NCBI GenBank assembly: GCA_964516295.1 | Contig: CAZEYT010000008.1 | Location: forward strand, 1 to 55,458 | Length of the DNA stretch: 55,458 nt | Direction of reading: 5' to 3' | Origin: CAZEYT01 sp964516295 | GTDB lineage: Bacteria > Verrucomicrobiota > Verrucomicrobiia > Chthoniobacterales > Terrimicrobiaceae | Shown here: in pieces, positions 1 through 8,679 of the stretch | Numbering within the stretch: position 1 is the first letter of the stretch | Layout of the letters: every line of letters starts with the position of its first letter | Program-made: the position numbers and the translations under genes | Notes under the pieces: model-generated | What the model saw: the letters and a program-made list of their open reading frames with translations, nothing else | The model's database searches: none | What the model was told of the DNA's origin: nothing

Positions 1-146
1 AGCAAACACTTTTTCGAAAACTTAATGGTCTTGGTATCTTAAAGAGAGGATATCACTCCACGGGACGGGCGATCAAAAGAAACCCAACGCGTGATGCCCG
101 CTGCGATTGTACCCCATCATCAAACCTGCTATCGACTGCACGCATA

Positions 147-450
147 ATCGAGCCATCCGCCCTTTGGATTACCCTCCTTGTTTTCCCCGGCTTGATTATT
201 CTGACCGTCCTTTTCCTCCTCGCTCCTTGCGTCCGGAAAATCCAACCCGGTCGGGCTCGGTTTTGGCGTCCTTCAGATGGCCTTCCATGAGCATTTGACC
301 GAACGCCAACTCGCCCTCCGAGCCAAACAAGACGTCATCGAATTCGAACTCACCGAAATGCTCGCCAACGAAAAGCCATTCCTCGACCGCTTCCAACAAC
401 TCCCCGCTCAACACCACCCCGAGCCGCTGCCGTCAGAATCTCGAAGGTGA
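147..450 (+). pseudogene. Two small overlapping ORFs: membrane segment then 57-aa helical ORF
   Basis: From about 147 to 290 one frame encodes a strongly hydrophobic stretch (LWITLLVFPGLIILTV then a basic RKIQPGR tail), as in a single-pass membrane protein. No ATG, GTG or TTG is in a sensible place, because the frame opens at an ATA/ATC. At 277 a second frame starts with ATG and runs to TGA at 448-450. It gives a charged, helical 57-residue peptide. The two overlap by 14 bases. They may be two tiny genes or the remains of one frameshifted gene. No family recognised. The rest of 1-276 shows nothing I can support. Confidence 0.25.
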
Positions 451-454
451 AATC

Positions 455-750
455 TCAGCCGCCCAGACTCACAAACGCCACGATCTCGTCTTTGTGGAAA
501 GTTTTCGTCCCGATGCGAAGATAAAGATGGGCGTCGGGATTCGCTGGAAGAAAAAGCGTTTCCGCCTGAAGGCAGAGCAATCCCTCCAAGGACGGGCCGC
601 TCGAAAAGTCCACCCGCACTCGCTGCCCGAGTGGAATGCGATTCTGCCGCGCCAACGCCTCGATCACCTCCCGGCGCGAAACCCGCCGTGGCTCAAGCCC
701 GTTACTTCCCGTCGGCTGAGCGGAAAATCAAACTCCCACTGGGCGTTCAT
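455..750 (-). pseudogene. Small conserved-looking gene split by a 38-nt insertion or duplication
   Basis: Reading leftward, an ATG at 750 opens MNAQWEFDFPLSRREV and stops at 664-666 after 28 codons. A GTG at 667-665 overlaps that stop (GTGA) and opens a 70-residue ORF beginning VIEALARQNRIPLGQ and ending IVAFVSLGG. The motif SRREV occurs in both frames, 38 nt apart. Joining the first SRREV directly to IEALARQ would give one smooth protein of about 86 residues. This suggests a gene broken by a short diverged insertion or duplication. GTGA coupling of two tiny genes cannot be excluded. The 70-residue part has a beta-rich, Sm-like look but no family I can name. Confidence 0.35.
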
Positions 751-839
751 GGTTCGTCAAGCCTACGCATGACGAAAACATTCAGACAATCCCGACTTCC
801 CGACTTTCCACAACCGATTCCGCCAGGCAAGAATGCGCC

Positions 840-1793
840 ATGTCACCCGCTGTTCCCGCGTTTCTTCTGCCTCTCGTCAAATTCACCCCCTGCTTTCAAC
901 TCGGTGCCGTTCGTGAAGCCCTTGCCCGTCGCGAAGAGTCCGTCCCCCACCTCATCGCCGCGCTCGATTGGGCAACCGACCATCCGGAGGAGGCCTTGGA
1001 TTCGGATTTCATGCTTCACACCTATGCCCTGCACATCCTTGGCGAACTCCGCGAACCCACCGCCCTGCCTGCCGTACTCCGCCACTTTCAAAGTCCGAAG
1101 GCCGATGATCTCGTCGGCGACGATCTCGCCGCCGACGGCCCGGGAATCCTTGCGGCGCTGGCCGGTCGGAACCTCGAACCAATCGATCCACTCATCACAA
1201 ACCGCAAAGCCGACGGGTTTGCACGCGGAGCCGGACTCCGGGCTCTCGGCATCGCCACCCTCAATGGAACGCTCACCCGCGATGATCTCGCCGCGCACAT
1301 CGACCGCCTGCTTCCCATCTTGAAGGGAGACAACCCTGGATACCACTGGGACGCGCTCGCCTCGCTCATCGCCGACTTCCGCCTCCCGTCCTTTCGCCCC
1401 ACCCTCCGCGACTTCTTCCACAAGGGACTGTGCGACCCCATGTTTTGCCCGCTGGCCGACCTCGAACGGCAAATCCTCCGCCCGTTCGACCCGGAGTCAT
1501 ACGAGATGCGCCGCGAGTATCGTCCCTACGGCGGAGCTGTCGCCTCGATGCAAGACTGGCATTGCTTCCAACCCGATCCCGACGACATCCCCGGATGGAA
1601 ACGTCCCCGCGAGATCACCTCCCACACCGCCACGCCCTCCGCCTCCTTCGCCTTCTTCCCACCCGCCCTCGACGAGGTCGAAGGCGACTTCGCAGAAGAT
1701 CCTGCTCTCCCACTCCCCAAAACCGGCCGCAACGACCCCTGCCCCTGCGGAAGTGGCAAGAAATTCAAAAAATGCTGCGGAACGCTTTTGTAG
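840..1793 (+). CDS. DUF1186 protein with C-terminal SEC-C zinc motif
   Basis: 317 residues. The first ~230 residues are helical-repeat-like and match the DUF1186 type (HILGELREPTALPAV; repeated PxxR/FxDF units; PFDPESYEMRREYRPYGG). This fold is found in cytoplasmic proteins of unknown function. The C-terminus is a textbook SEC-C metal-binding motif: GRNDPCPCGSGKKFKKCC, with the C-x-C...C-C/H zinc ligands also seen at the end of SecA. SEC-C usually mediates binding to ribosomes or SecB-like partners. The start ATG is the first in frame after a non-coding lead. The gene stands alone, with the next gene 137 bp downstream. Function unknown. Confidence 0.85.
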   Translation: MSPAVPAFLLPLVKFTPCFQLGAVREALARREESVPHLIAALDWATDHPEEALDSDFMLHTYALHILGELREPTALPAVLRHFQSPKADDLVGDDLAADGPGILAALAGRNLEPIDPLITNRKADGFARGAGLRALGIATLNGTLTRDDLAAHIDRLLPILKGDNPGYHWDALASLIADFRLPSFRPTLRDFFHKGLCDPMFCPLADLERQILRPFDPESYEMRREYRPYGGAVASMQDWHCFQPDPDDIPGWKRPREITSHTATPSASFAFFPPALDEVEGDFAEDPALPLPKTGRNDPCPCGSGKKFKKCCGTLL

Positions 1794-1930
1794 GATAAGG
1801 GCACCAAATGCTCAGCAATCCGGTTACCCGATTGAACGGTGGGAAAAACTCACGGAGGCCGGTTTTTCTGTGGAGCGATGTTCTTCGAAATTTCCCGGAA
1901 ACCAGGCTGGATTTTAACCGGTTGCATGAC

Positions 1931-3064
1931 ATGATCCCCGTCATGGGAAAACTCATCGTCGTCATGGTTTTTGTGCTGGCTCTTGGGGGCGTGTGGGCGG
2001 ACGGGTCGGATGCCAGCGAGTGGTCGCCGGAAAAGACGCGGTTAGTGGTGATCAGTCTGGCCCGGTTTGCCGGCGAGAAGGACGGGGCGACATCGTTCTC
2101 GATTCCGGACCGGCTGGATGACCCGTTGGTGGCACTTTTTATCGAGCGTGGTGTGCCGGAAGATCAGATTCTTTATCTCAAGGACGAGGAGGCCACGAAG
2201 GAGGCGGTCATGGAGAAGTTCCCCGCGTTTTTGAATGAGAGCACGCCGGATGAGACGCTGATTTTTTACTACAGCAGTCATGGGGGCTATGATCCGGAGA
2301 CGGGGGCGCACACCTTTTCGACGTATGATGGCAAGATTCCGATCGGGTGGTTTGTGGGGAATATCGAGGGGCGGTTTGAGGGGACGGAGGCAATGTTGTT
2401 TTCGGACTGTTGTTTTTCCGGGGGATTGGTCGAGCTTGCGAAGGTGCGCACGGAGACGCCGATCGGCTTCGGGGCGTTGAGCACGACGGGCTCTGCAAAT
2501 CTGGGCTATAGCGGATGGCGGTTTACGGACGTGCTGATGCGCGCGTGGTCGGGCGATGTGGCCATGGATTTCGACGAGAGTGGGGCGGTCAGCTTTGCGG
2601 AGTTGTGTGTCTTTGCGGAGCGCTACATGGCGTTTGTCGCGGAAGGCAAACCGCTTTATGCGAGCACGGGAGATTTTGACGGTGAGCTCGTTCTTTCAAA
2701 AACCGACCGTCCGGCCAAGGAGGGAATCGGCGGGCTCATCGAAGCCAGGGAGGGCGACAAATGGTACAAAGCGGAGATCGTCGATGTGAAACTCCGCGGG
2801 GACGAGACCTCGCAGGTGCGGGTGCATTTCACGGACAAAAACCGCTACGCCAAACGCGCGTGGGTCACACTCGACGACATCCGCGAGTATGAATACCCCA
2901 CGTATGAAAAAGGCGAGGAGGTCGAGATTCGCAATGCGGATGGGAAGTGGCTGCCGGGAACGGTGATCGACGTTTTTGAGAACATGCACGAGTGCAGCTA
3001 CGAGGGAAAATCGGTCCTCTACAATGAGTGGATGTCTCCGGCGCGGATTCGGCCGCGGAGCTGA
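1931..3064 (+). CDS. Exported caspase-like protease with EF-hand loop and two Tudor/Agenet-like modules
   Basis: 377 residues from ATG 1931. An upstream start at 1808 is possible, but ATG 1931 or 1943 puts a signal peptide first (GKLIVVMVFVLALGGVWAD). Residues ~25-235 form a caspase/metacaspase (C14) domain. The catalytic His is in YYSSHGG (about residue 117), and the Cys is in DCCFSGG (residue 161, the D-x-C-x-S-G pattern). Within the last part of that domain DFDESGAVSFAE (213-224) fits the 12-residue EF-hand loop. Residues ~265-320 and ~325-376 are two similar SH3-like barrels (WYKAEIVDV; KWLPGTVIDV) of Tudor/Agenet type. Family knowledge: metacaspases are Arg/Lys-specific and often calcium-dependent. 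Periplasmic or secreted location is inferred from the signal peptide. Substrate unknown. Confidence 0.75.
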   Translation: MIPVMGKLIVVMVFVLALGGVWADGSDASEWSPEKTRLVVISLARFAGEKDGATSFSIPDRLDDPLVALFIERGVPEDQILYLKDEEATKEAVMEKFPAFLNESTPDETLIFYYSSHGGYDPETGAHTFSTYDGKIPIGWFVGNIEGRFEGTEAMLFSDCCFSGGLVELAKVRTETPIGFGALSTTGSANLGYSGWRFTDVLMRAWSGDVAMDFDESGAVSFAELCVFAERYMAFVAEGKPLYASTGDFDGELVLSKTDRPAKEGIGGLIEAREGDKWYKAEIVDVKLRGDETSQVRVHFTDKNRYAKRAWVTLDDIREYEYPTYEKGEEVEIRNADGKWLPGTVIDVFENMHECSYEGKSVLYNEWMSPARIRPRS

Positions 3065-3129
3065 AAACGGGCGGCTTGTTTTTTGATTTCCGAGGCGCGG
3101 GGAATCCTGTCTGAATCCCCGGATTCGTC

Positions 3130-4251
3130 ATGATCAAATTGCAGGCCTGTCGCTCGAAAAGGGAGTATCAACAGTTTGAACACGTTGCCGAGGATCTGCA
3201 CGGAGCAGATGCCGCGTTTGTTCCGCCATTTCCGGGCTCGGTCGCGAAGTTTCTGGATCCGGCGTGTCCATTTCAAAAACGTCATGGTGAGGTCCATGGG
3301 TTTATTGCCCGTCGGGACGGTCGAGCGGTGGGTCGCATCGCCGCCATCATCAATCATACGCACAATCAACGCTACAACGACCGCACGGGCTTCTTTGGAT
3401 TTTTCGAGTGCGAGAACGATCCCCCGACCGCGGCGGCATTGCTGGGTGCGGCAGCGGAGCTTCTGCGGGACCGGGGGCTCCAGACGGTGCGCGGTCCCTA
3501 CAATCCGAGCATCAACGATGAGTGCGGGCTTTTGGTCGAGGGACATCACATCCGGCCATTCATGGGGCTGACATGGAATCCGGCATTCTATGAGTCGCTT
3601 CTGACGTCGTGGGGTTTGGTGGGCGTGCGGGAGCTTTACGGGTATGAGTTGCCGCTGCACCGGCTGGAGCCACCCGAGCGGCTGCGGCGCATCGTGGAGC
3701 GGGCGGCCAAGCGGTCCGGCATCATCCTGCGGCCGATCAAGCTCGACCGGATCGCCAAAGAAATGGAGATCGTGCAGGAGATCTACAACGACACGCTGGA
3801 GCGGAACTGGGGATTCACGCCGATATCGATGGACGACCTTCTCAGCGCGGCGGATGACATGCGGCAGATCGCGGATCCGAAAATGATTCTCATTGCGGAG
3901 ATGAACGGTGAGAACGCCGGCGTGGCCGTTTCGCTGCCAAATATCAATGAGTTTCTGGCCCGGACCAAAACGACCCCGCGTCCTCTTCGTTGGCTGCACA
4001 TGGCGTGGCTGGTGAAGACGCGGCGTCCGAGCTCGGCCCGGCAGGTGATTTATGGGATCTCGCCGCGATTCCGCGACAAGGGCGGGCTGCACGCGTGGCT
4101 TCTGCACGAGCAATTCTGCAAGGCGAAGGAGGGGTATCACGACGCCGAGCTCGGGTGGATTGAAGAGACAAACACCGAGATCGCCTCGAATGCCACGATG
4201 ATCGGCGGCATCCGCCACAAGACATGGCGCCTTTACGAACGCTCCCTATGA
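3130..4251 (+). CDS. GNAT-fold acyltransferase, YghO-like
   Basis: 373 residues, with the ATG 66 bp after the previous gene. The sequence has the layout of the long YghO-type GNAT proteins: an N-terminal half with HGEVHGFIARRDGRAVGRIAAI (beta-strand/acyl-CoA fold), a conserved GPYNPSINDECGLLVEG block near residues 120-136, and a C-terminal half with AELGWIEETNTEIASN. Its stop overlaps the start of the epimerase gene (ATGA at 4248-4251), so the two proteins are probably made together. The bacterial ceramide synthase of Caulobacter is also a GNAT-type protein working with an epimerase-like reductase. A lipid N-acyltransferase role here is inference only. Substrate unproven. Confidence 0.6.
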   Translation: MIKLQACRSKREYQQFEHVAEDLHGADAAFVPPFPGSVAKFLDPACPFQKRHGEVHGFIARRDGRAVGRIAAIINHTHNQRYNDRTGFFGFFECENDPPTAAALLGAAAELLRDRGLQTVRGPYNPSINDECGLLVEGHHIRPFMGLTWNPAFYESLLTSWGLVGVRELYGYELPLHRLEPPERLRRIVERAAKRSGIILRPIKLDRIAKEMEIVQEIYNDTLERNWGFTPISMDDLLSAADDMRQIADPKMILIAEMNGENAGVAVSLPNINEFLARTKTTPRPLRWLHMAWLVKTRRPSSARQVIYGISPRFRDKGGLHAWLLHEQFCKAKEGYHDAELGWIEETNTEIASNATMIGGIRHKTWRLYERSL

Positions 4252-5219
4252 AAACGCTCCTTGTTACCGGTGCCACCGGTTTTGTCGGAAGAAACCTCGT
4301 GCTTCGGGCCTTGGGTGATGGCTTTCGTGTGCTGGCACCGGTACGCGATGCCAGGAAGCTCCGGCGGCAACTGGAGCGCGAAGGGGCGGACGTGACAAAC
4401 GTCGTACCGCTGCCCTGCGAGCCCGCGGAATGGGACGAAACGGCCCCGGATGTCGCGGTGCTTTCCGCGGGCGTTCTTTTTGCCCGGAACCGGGACGAAT
4501 ATTTTGAGACAAATGTGGAGTGGACTCACCGGATTCTCTCCGCGCTCCCGCTGTCGTGCCGGGTCATCGTGCTCTCGTCCCAGTCCGCCGGCGGACCGAC
4601 CCCGGATGGCGTCGCGCGGCGCGCCGAGGAAACGCCCGACACGCCGATCACCTGGTATGGGGAATCGAAGCTCGCGCTGGAGACTGCCCTGCGGCGGGAC
4701 TTTTCCGGGCGGAACCTTACCGTCCTTCGACCGCCGATGATCTTGGGAGCGCGCGACAGTGCCACGCTTCCGCTTTTCAAAATGGCCGCGGGCCCGATTC
4801 GCACGAAGCCCGGTCTTCGCGACAAGACCTACAGTTTCCTGGCGGTGGAGGATGTCGTCGGAGCGATCTTTGCCGCGTTGGCAGCCGGAGGTTTTGGGCC
4901 GTATTACATTTGCCGCGAAACACCCATCACCGATGTCGAGCTGATCGAGACCGCGGCGCGGGTGACCGGGTCGAACGGCGTGACGCTCCGGGTGCCGCAG
5001 CCGGTAATTCGCGCGGTTGCTGCCTTGGTGGATGCGGTCCCGGCCTTTCGGGAAGCCACTCCAAGTCTGACCCGCGACCGGGCCCGGGAGATCTGGCCCT
5101 GGCGCTGGGTGGTTGATGGCTCGGCTTTTGAGCAGGCGACCGGATGGAAGCCGCAGATCGGGCTGGAGCAGGCCCTGCGTGAGGCGTGGGAATTCTACCG
5201 GCGCGAAGGCCAATTGTAG
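4248..5219 (+). CDS. NAD(P)-dependent epimerase/dehydratase (extended SDR)
   Basis: 323 residues from the ATG that overlaps the preceding stop (ATGA). An N-terminal Rossmann fingerprint TGATGFVGRN (T-G-x-x-G-x-x-G) is followed by the SDR catalytic Ser region VLSSQSAGG and the Tyr-x-x-x-Lys pair in WYGESKLALE. The C-terminal half carries the substrate-side loops of extended SDRs (LRPPMILGARD; YSFLAVEDVVGAI). This family covers sugar-nucleotide epimerases, NDUFA9-like proteins and ceramide reductase-like proteins. Coupling to the GNAT-type gene suggests both act on one substrate, but the sequence does not show which. Confidence 0.85.
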   Translation: MKTLLVTGATGFVGRNLVLRALGDGFRVLAPVRDARKLRRQLEREGADVTNVVPLPCEPAEWDETAPDVAVLSAGVLFARNRDEYFETNVEWTHRILSALPLSCRVIVLSSQSAGGPTPDGVARRAEETPDTPITWYGESKLALETALRRDFSGRNLTVLRPPMILGARDSATLPLFKMAAGPIRTKPGLRDKTYSFLAVEDVVGAIFAALAAGGFGPYYICRETPITDVELIETAARVTGSNGVTLRVPQPVIRAVAALVDAVPAFREATPSLTRDRAREIWPWRWVVDGSAFEQATGWKPQIGLEQALREAWEFYRREGQL

Positions 5220-5256
5220 CCTCGCCAACCGGCCGAACATCTGCTCTCTTGCCGCC

Positions 5257-5874
5257 ATGAGCTCGACCCAGATCACCACTCTCTTCCTCGACATCGGCGG
5301 CGTTCTCCTCACCAACGGCTGGGACACAGCTCTTCGCAAAAAAACGGCCGCGCACTTCGGGGTCGACTATGACGAGCTGGATCACCGTCATCGCGTGACT
5401 TACGACACTTATGAAGAAGGCAAGATGTCGCTCGAGACCTACCTCCGGCAGATCATCTTTTTCGAGCCCCGGCTTTTCGCCCCGGCGGATGTCACGAAAT
5501 TCATTTTGGAAGAAGCCAAGCCGTACCAGGACACCATCGACCTCGTGTGCCGGCTGAAGGCGGTGTACGGCCTTCGCATCGCCGTGGTGAGCAATGAGGG
5601 TCGCGAGATCGCCGAGGATCGGATCGCTCGATTCCATCTGAAAAAGTTTGTCGACTTCTTCGTCGTCTCGGCCTTTGTCCATTTCCGCAAACCTGATCTC
5701 GACATCTACCATCTCGCTCTCGATGTCGCGCAGGTCGAACCCGGTGAGGTCGCTTACATCGAAGACCGCCCGCTCCTTTGCGAAGTGGCGTCCTCGATCG
5801 GCATCAATGCCGTGTTGAATCGCGACGCGGGCGAGACCCGTCAACTTCTGGCCGAGCTGGGTCTCGTCCTCTAA
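5257..5874 (+). CDS. HAD-superfamily hydrolase, subfamily IA
   Basis: 205 residues from ATG 5257. An in-frame opening back to 5113 would overlap the epimerase and is not used. HAD motif I is LFLDIGGVL: the nucleophile Asp is present, but the usual second Asp is Gly, as in YihX-type phosphatases (DxGG/DxGN). Motif II is VVSNEG, motif III the Lys of FRKPD, and motif IV YIEDRP. A four-helix cap lies between residues ~15 and 90. A small-molecule phosphatase acting on a sugar phosphate or nucleotide is likely. The gene follows the epimerase by 37 bp, perhaps in the same transcript. Confidence 0.85.
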   Translation: MSSTQITTLFLDIGGVLLTNGWDTALRKKTAAHFGVDYDELDHRHRVTYDTYEEGKMSLETYLRQIIFFEPRLFAPADVTKFILEEAKPYQDTIDLVCRLKAVYGLRIAVVSNEGREIAEDRIARFHLKKFVDFFVVSAFVHFRKPDLDIYHLALDVAQVEPGEVAYIEDRPLLCEVASSIGINAVLNRDAGETRQLLAELGLVL

Positions 5875-5879
5875 AGCGC

Positions 5880-7691
5880 TCAGCCGATCAGTTCCTCCAA
5901 CTCGCCCACGCGGCGCTCGAAGAGGGCCAGCGCGGATTCGATGGGTGCCGGGCTGTCCATATTGACCCCGGCCGCCGCAAGCGTCTCGATCGGAAACCGG
6001 CTTCCGCCACTGCGGAGGAAGCCGAGGTAATTGGTCGCGTCGCCGGACTCCAAGACCTGCCCCGCGAGCGCGACCGCGGCGGAAAGGCCGGTGGCGTATT
6101 TGTAAACATAGAACGCATTGTAAAAATGCGGAATGCGGAGGCATTCAAGCTCAAGCTCGGCGTCGATGGAAAAGTCGGGACCGAAGTAGTTGTCCAAGAG
6201 GCGGCGGTAAATGCGTTTGAAAGCATCGAGAGTGAGCGCCTCCCCGGCCTCTTCCGCAGCGTGGATGTCGCGCTCGAACTCGGCGAACATCGTTTGCCGG
6301 AATAGCGTCCCGCGGAGATCGTCAATCTGGCGGTTGATGATAAACGCCCGCATGGCCGGTTCGGTGGAAACCTTGAGAAGATGCTCGGTGAGGAGGACCT
6401 CATTGAAGGTCGACGCGACCTCGGCAAGGAAGATCGGATAGTGGTAATTCTGAAAAAGCTGGGTCCGCTGCGAATACCACGTGTGCATCGAATGCCCGGC
6501 CTCGTGCGCGAGCGTGTAAACGTCCGAAAAGACATCCGACTTGTAATTCATCATGATGTAAGGCGGGCTGGTGAACGTGCCGTAAGAGAACGCACCGCTG
6601 CGCTTGCCTTTGTTTTCGTAACGGTCGCACCAACGGCCCGCGGTGAGTCCGTGACGGAGCGTTTGCACATAGTCGCCACCGAGCGGCTCCAGGGCCGCCA
6701 GGACTTTCTCAACCGCCTCGTCCCACGATACGTCCGTTTTCACCTCCCCCACCATTGGCACGTAGGTGTCGTAGTGATGAATCTCCGAGAGCCCCAGCAC
6801 GCGGCGGCGCAGGGCAAAATAGCGGAAGAGCGAGCCCAGTTTGCCGCGCACGGTGGACACGAGGTTGTCATAAACCGCCACCGGCACATGATCCGGGAAG
6901 AGGGCAGCTTCGCGGGCGGAAGGATAGCTCCTCGCCCGGGCGTGAAAAACATCCGCCCGCACGGAGTTGGCGAGGCTCGAGGCAAGGGTGAATTGGTGAT
7001 CCTGGAACTCGCTGTAGAATTGGTGAAACGCCGCCTTGCGAACCGCGGGATCGCGTTGTTGAAGGAAGGAGGAAAAGGAACTCTGCGTCAGTTCGCGCTC
7101 GCGCCCGTCGCCATCACGAAGACTGCCGAATTTCATGTCGACATTCGTGAGCTGCGAGAAGGTTTCGCTGTGACCATAGAGCGCCGACGAGGCAAGCGCG
7201 AGGAGGCGTTCTTCCGAAGCGCTCAGCGTGTGCGGCCGCAGGCGGCGGAGTTTTTTCAGCGAGATCGCCCAATCGGCCAGCAGCGGATCTTCGAGAGCTG
7301 CTTGAAAGGCCTCATCGGGAATGGCCTGAATTTCCGGGGCGATGAAAGAAAATGTCCCGCCCAGTTGGACGAGCACGCTTTGGAGGCGCGCCTCGCGGCC
7401 GAGGGCAGCGGCATCCGCGCTGTCTTCGGTGACGCGCAGGGCGGCGAATTGATTAAGCTGCTCCACGCGTTGCTCGACGGATTTTTCGAATTCGAGACAT
7501 TCGAGGAGAATCGCGGCGGATTCGCCCAAGCGGCCCCGGAAACGCTCAACCCCAGGAAATTCCTCCTGGAGCTTTTTGAAGTCGGATTCCCACGCTGCAT
7601 CGTCGGAGTAAAGCGGGGTGAGATCCCAAGTATGTTCGGCAGGCACTTCGCTGCGGGTCGGCGTGCGGGTCGGGGCGCTGATGTCACTCAT
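5880..7691 (-). CDS. pepF: Oligoendopeptidase F (M3 zinc peptidase)
   Basis: 603 residues from the ATG at 7691 (MSDISAPTRT). The frame stays open to 7844, but that would run into the divergent sigma factor gene. The zinc site is LAHEAGHSMHTW (HExxH), with the third ligand Glu in the downstream helix (YHYPIFLAEVASTFNEVL). The N-terminal PepF domain starts at HTWDLTPLY. This cytoplasmic enzyme cleaves short peptides. It converges on the HAD gene with only 5 bp between the stops. Divergent transcription from sigma leaves a 97 bp shared promoter region. Confidence 0.95.
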   Translation of the reverse strand: MSDISAPTRTPTRSEVPAEHTWDLTPLYSDDAAWESDFKKLQEEFPGVERFRGRLGESAAILLECLEFEKSVEQRVEQLNQFAALRVTEDSADAAALGREARLQSVLVQLGGTFSFIAPEIQAIPDEAFQAALEDPLLADWAISLKKLRRLRPHTLSASEERLLALASSALYGHSETFSQLTNVDMKFGSLRDGDGRERELTQSSFSSFLQQRDPAVRKAAFHQFYSEFQDHQFTLASSLANSVRADVFHARARSYPSAREAALFPDHVPVAVYDNLVSTVRGKLGSLFRYFALRRRVLGLSEIHHYDTYVPMVGEVKTDVSWDEAVEKVLAALEPLGGDYVQTLRHGLTAGRWCDRYENKGKRSGAFSYGTFTSPPYIMMNYKSDVFSDVYTLAHEAGHSMHTWYSQRTQLFQNYHYPIFLAEVASTFNEVLLTEHLLKVSTEPAMRAFIINRQIDDLRGTLFRQTMFAEFERDIHAAEEAGEALTLDAFKRIYRRLLDNYFGPDFSIDAELELECLRIPHFYNAFYVYKYATGLSAAVALAGQVLESGDATNYLGFLRSGGSRFPIETLAAAGVNMDSPAPIESALALFERRVGELEELIG

Positions 7692-7788
7692 GGGCAGGGA
7701 CCTTAGCCGCAGTCCGCCACCCGTGCCACGGAAAACCGGCAGCGGCTTTTCTTTGCATCCGGCAAACCTTGAGAGTAGGCTCAAAACC

Positions 7789-8361
7789 ATGGATGCCGCC
7801 GACGCATTGCAGGACGACATGGAGCTGATCCGGAAAATCGGCATGGGCGACCGTGCCAGCTTTGAGGATTTTTATCGGCGCTATTCCGGGCTCGTTTATT
7901 CGACCGCCTACCGCGTTCTCAACAACCAGACCGATGCGGAGGATGTCACGCAGGACGTGATGTTCATGATCTGGGAAAAATCCCCAATGTATGACCCCGC
8001 TCGCGGCAAGCCGATTACGTGGGCAGTGACCATGACCCGCAACAAAGCCATCGACCGCCTCCGCTCCGTGCAACGTCGGTTTCGTTTACAGGATGAAGTG
8101 GAGAAAGAGGCCAACCCGGAAGATTTCATTCACGAACGTCGGCCGGTTGACGAACTTGACGCCATGGAAAAAGGCAACATCGTTCGCACGGCGGTCATGA
8201 AGCTGAGCAAGGAACAACGCGAAGTGATCGAAATGGCGTATTTCGGCGGCCTGACCCAGCAGGAAATCGCCGCCAAGCTTCGCGAACCACTCGGCACGGT
8301 GAAGGCTCGCATCCGTCGCGGCATGCTCCGCCTGAAGAAAATGGTCGGCACAGCTCTCTGA
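7789..8361 (+). CDS. ECF-type RNA polymerase sigma factor
   Basis: 190 residues from ATG 7789. Region 2 is at about 10-85 (FEDFYRRYSGLVYSTAYRVL, then DAEDVTQDVMFMIWEK, the -10-binding helix). Region 4 is at about 130-185, with the helix-turn-helix GLTQQEIAAKLREPLGTVKARIRRGM. The YDPARGKPITWAVTMTRNKAIDRLR segment is typical of SigK/ECF19-like proteins. No anti-sigma factor gene is adjacent: the gene stands alone with a terminator behind it. Control by a remote anti-sigma, or at the level of transcription, is therefore inferred. Confidence 0.9.
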   Translation: MDAADALQDDMELIRKIGMGDRASFEDFYRRYSGLVYSTAYRVLNNQTDAEDVTQDVMFMIWEKSPMYDPARGKPITWAVTMTRNKAIDRLRSVQRRFRLQDEVEKEANPEDFIHERRPVDELDAMEKGNIVRTAVMKLSKEQREVIEMAYFGGLTQQEIAAKLREPLGTVKARIRRGMLRLKKMVGTAL

Positions 8362-8380
8362 ACACGGCAGCTTTGGCACT

Positions 8381-8415
8381 GGTCGGAGCAACAAAGCCGT
8401 CCGACCGGTTTTCTT
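8381..8415 (+). terminator. Rho-independent terminator after the sigma gene
   Basis: GGTCGGA (8381-8387) pairs with TCCGACC (8400-8406) around a 12-nt loop and is followed by GGTTTTCTT. The hairpin is 20 bp past the sigma stop. The remaining gap to 8679 contains no ORF or other element I can support. Confidence 0.7.
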
Positions 8416-8679
8416 CGCCTTGGAACAAGGCACTTTGACCACCTCCCACGACGGATCGCGATCAGCTATCTCGACGGAGACTTTCCTGGAAGCGTGATAA
8501 GAACGACGCAGGATCCTCCTTAGCCTGTCTCTTGACTGAATCTACTCGGAAAAACGGTTTTTTGGTTATCGGTTAAATCCAACGGACTGTCGGTAAATTC
8601 CAGAATCGTTCCCTCCTGCCGCTGGAAGATTGCAGATGCTGTCCGAGGAAGACGATCCAGGCCAGGATCTGGACGCCAG

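Noticed and set aside
843..1472. 209-codon minus-strand frame over the DUF1186 gene
   Set aside because: Shadow of a gene with a clear SEC-C motif and coding pattern on the plus strand.
4927..6144. 405-codon minus-strand frame
   Set aside because: Antisense to the epimerase and HAD genes, and Arg/Pro-rich as expected for a shadow.
7692..7844. Upstream extension of pepF
   Set aside because: It would overlap the start of the sigma factor gene, and PepF homology begins just after ATG 7691.
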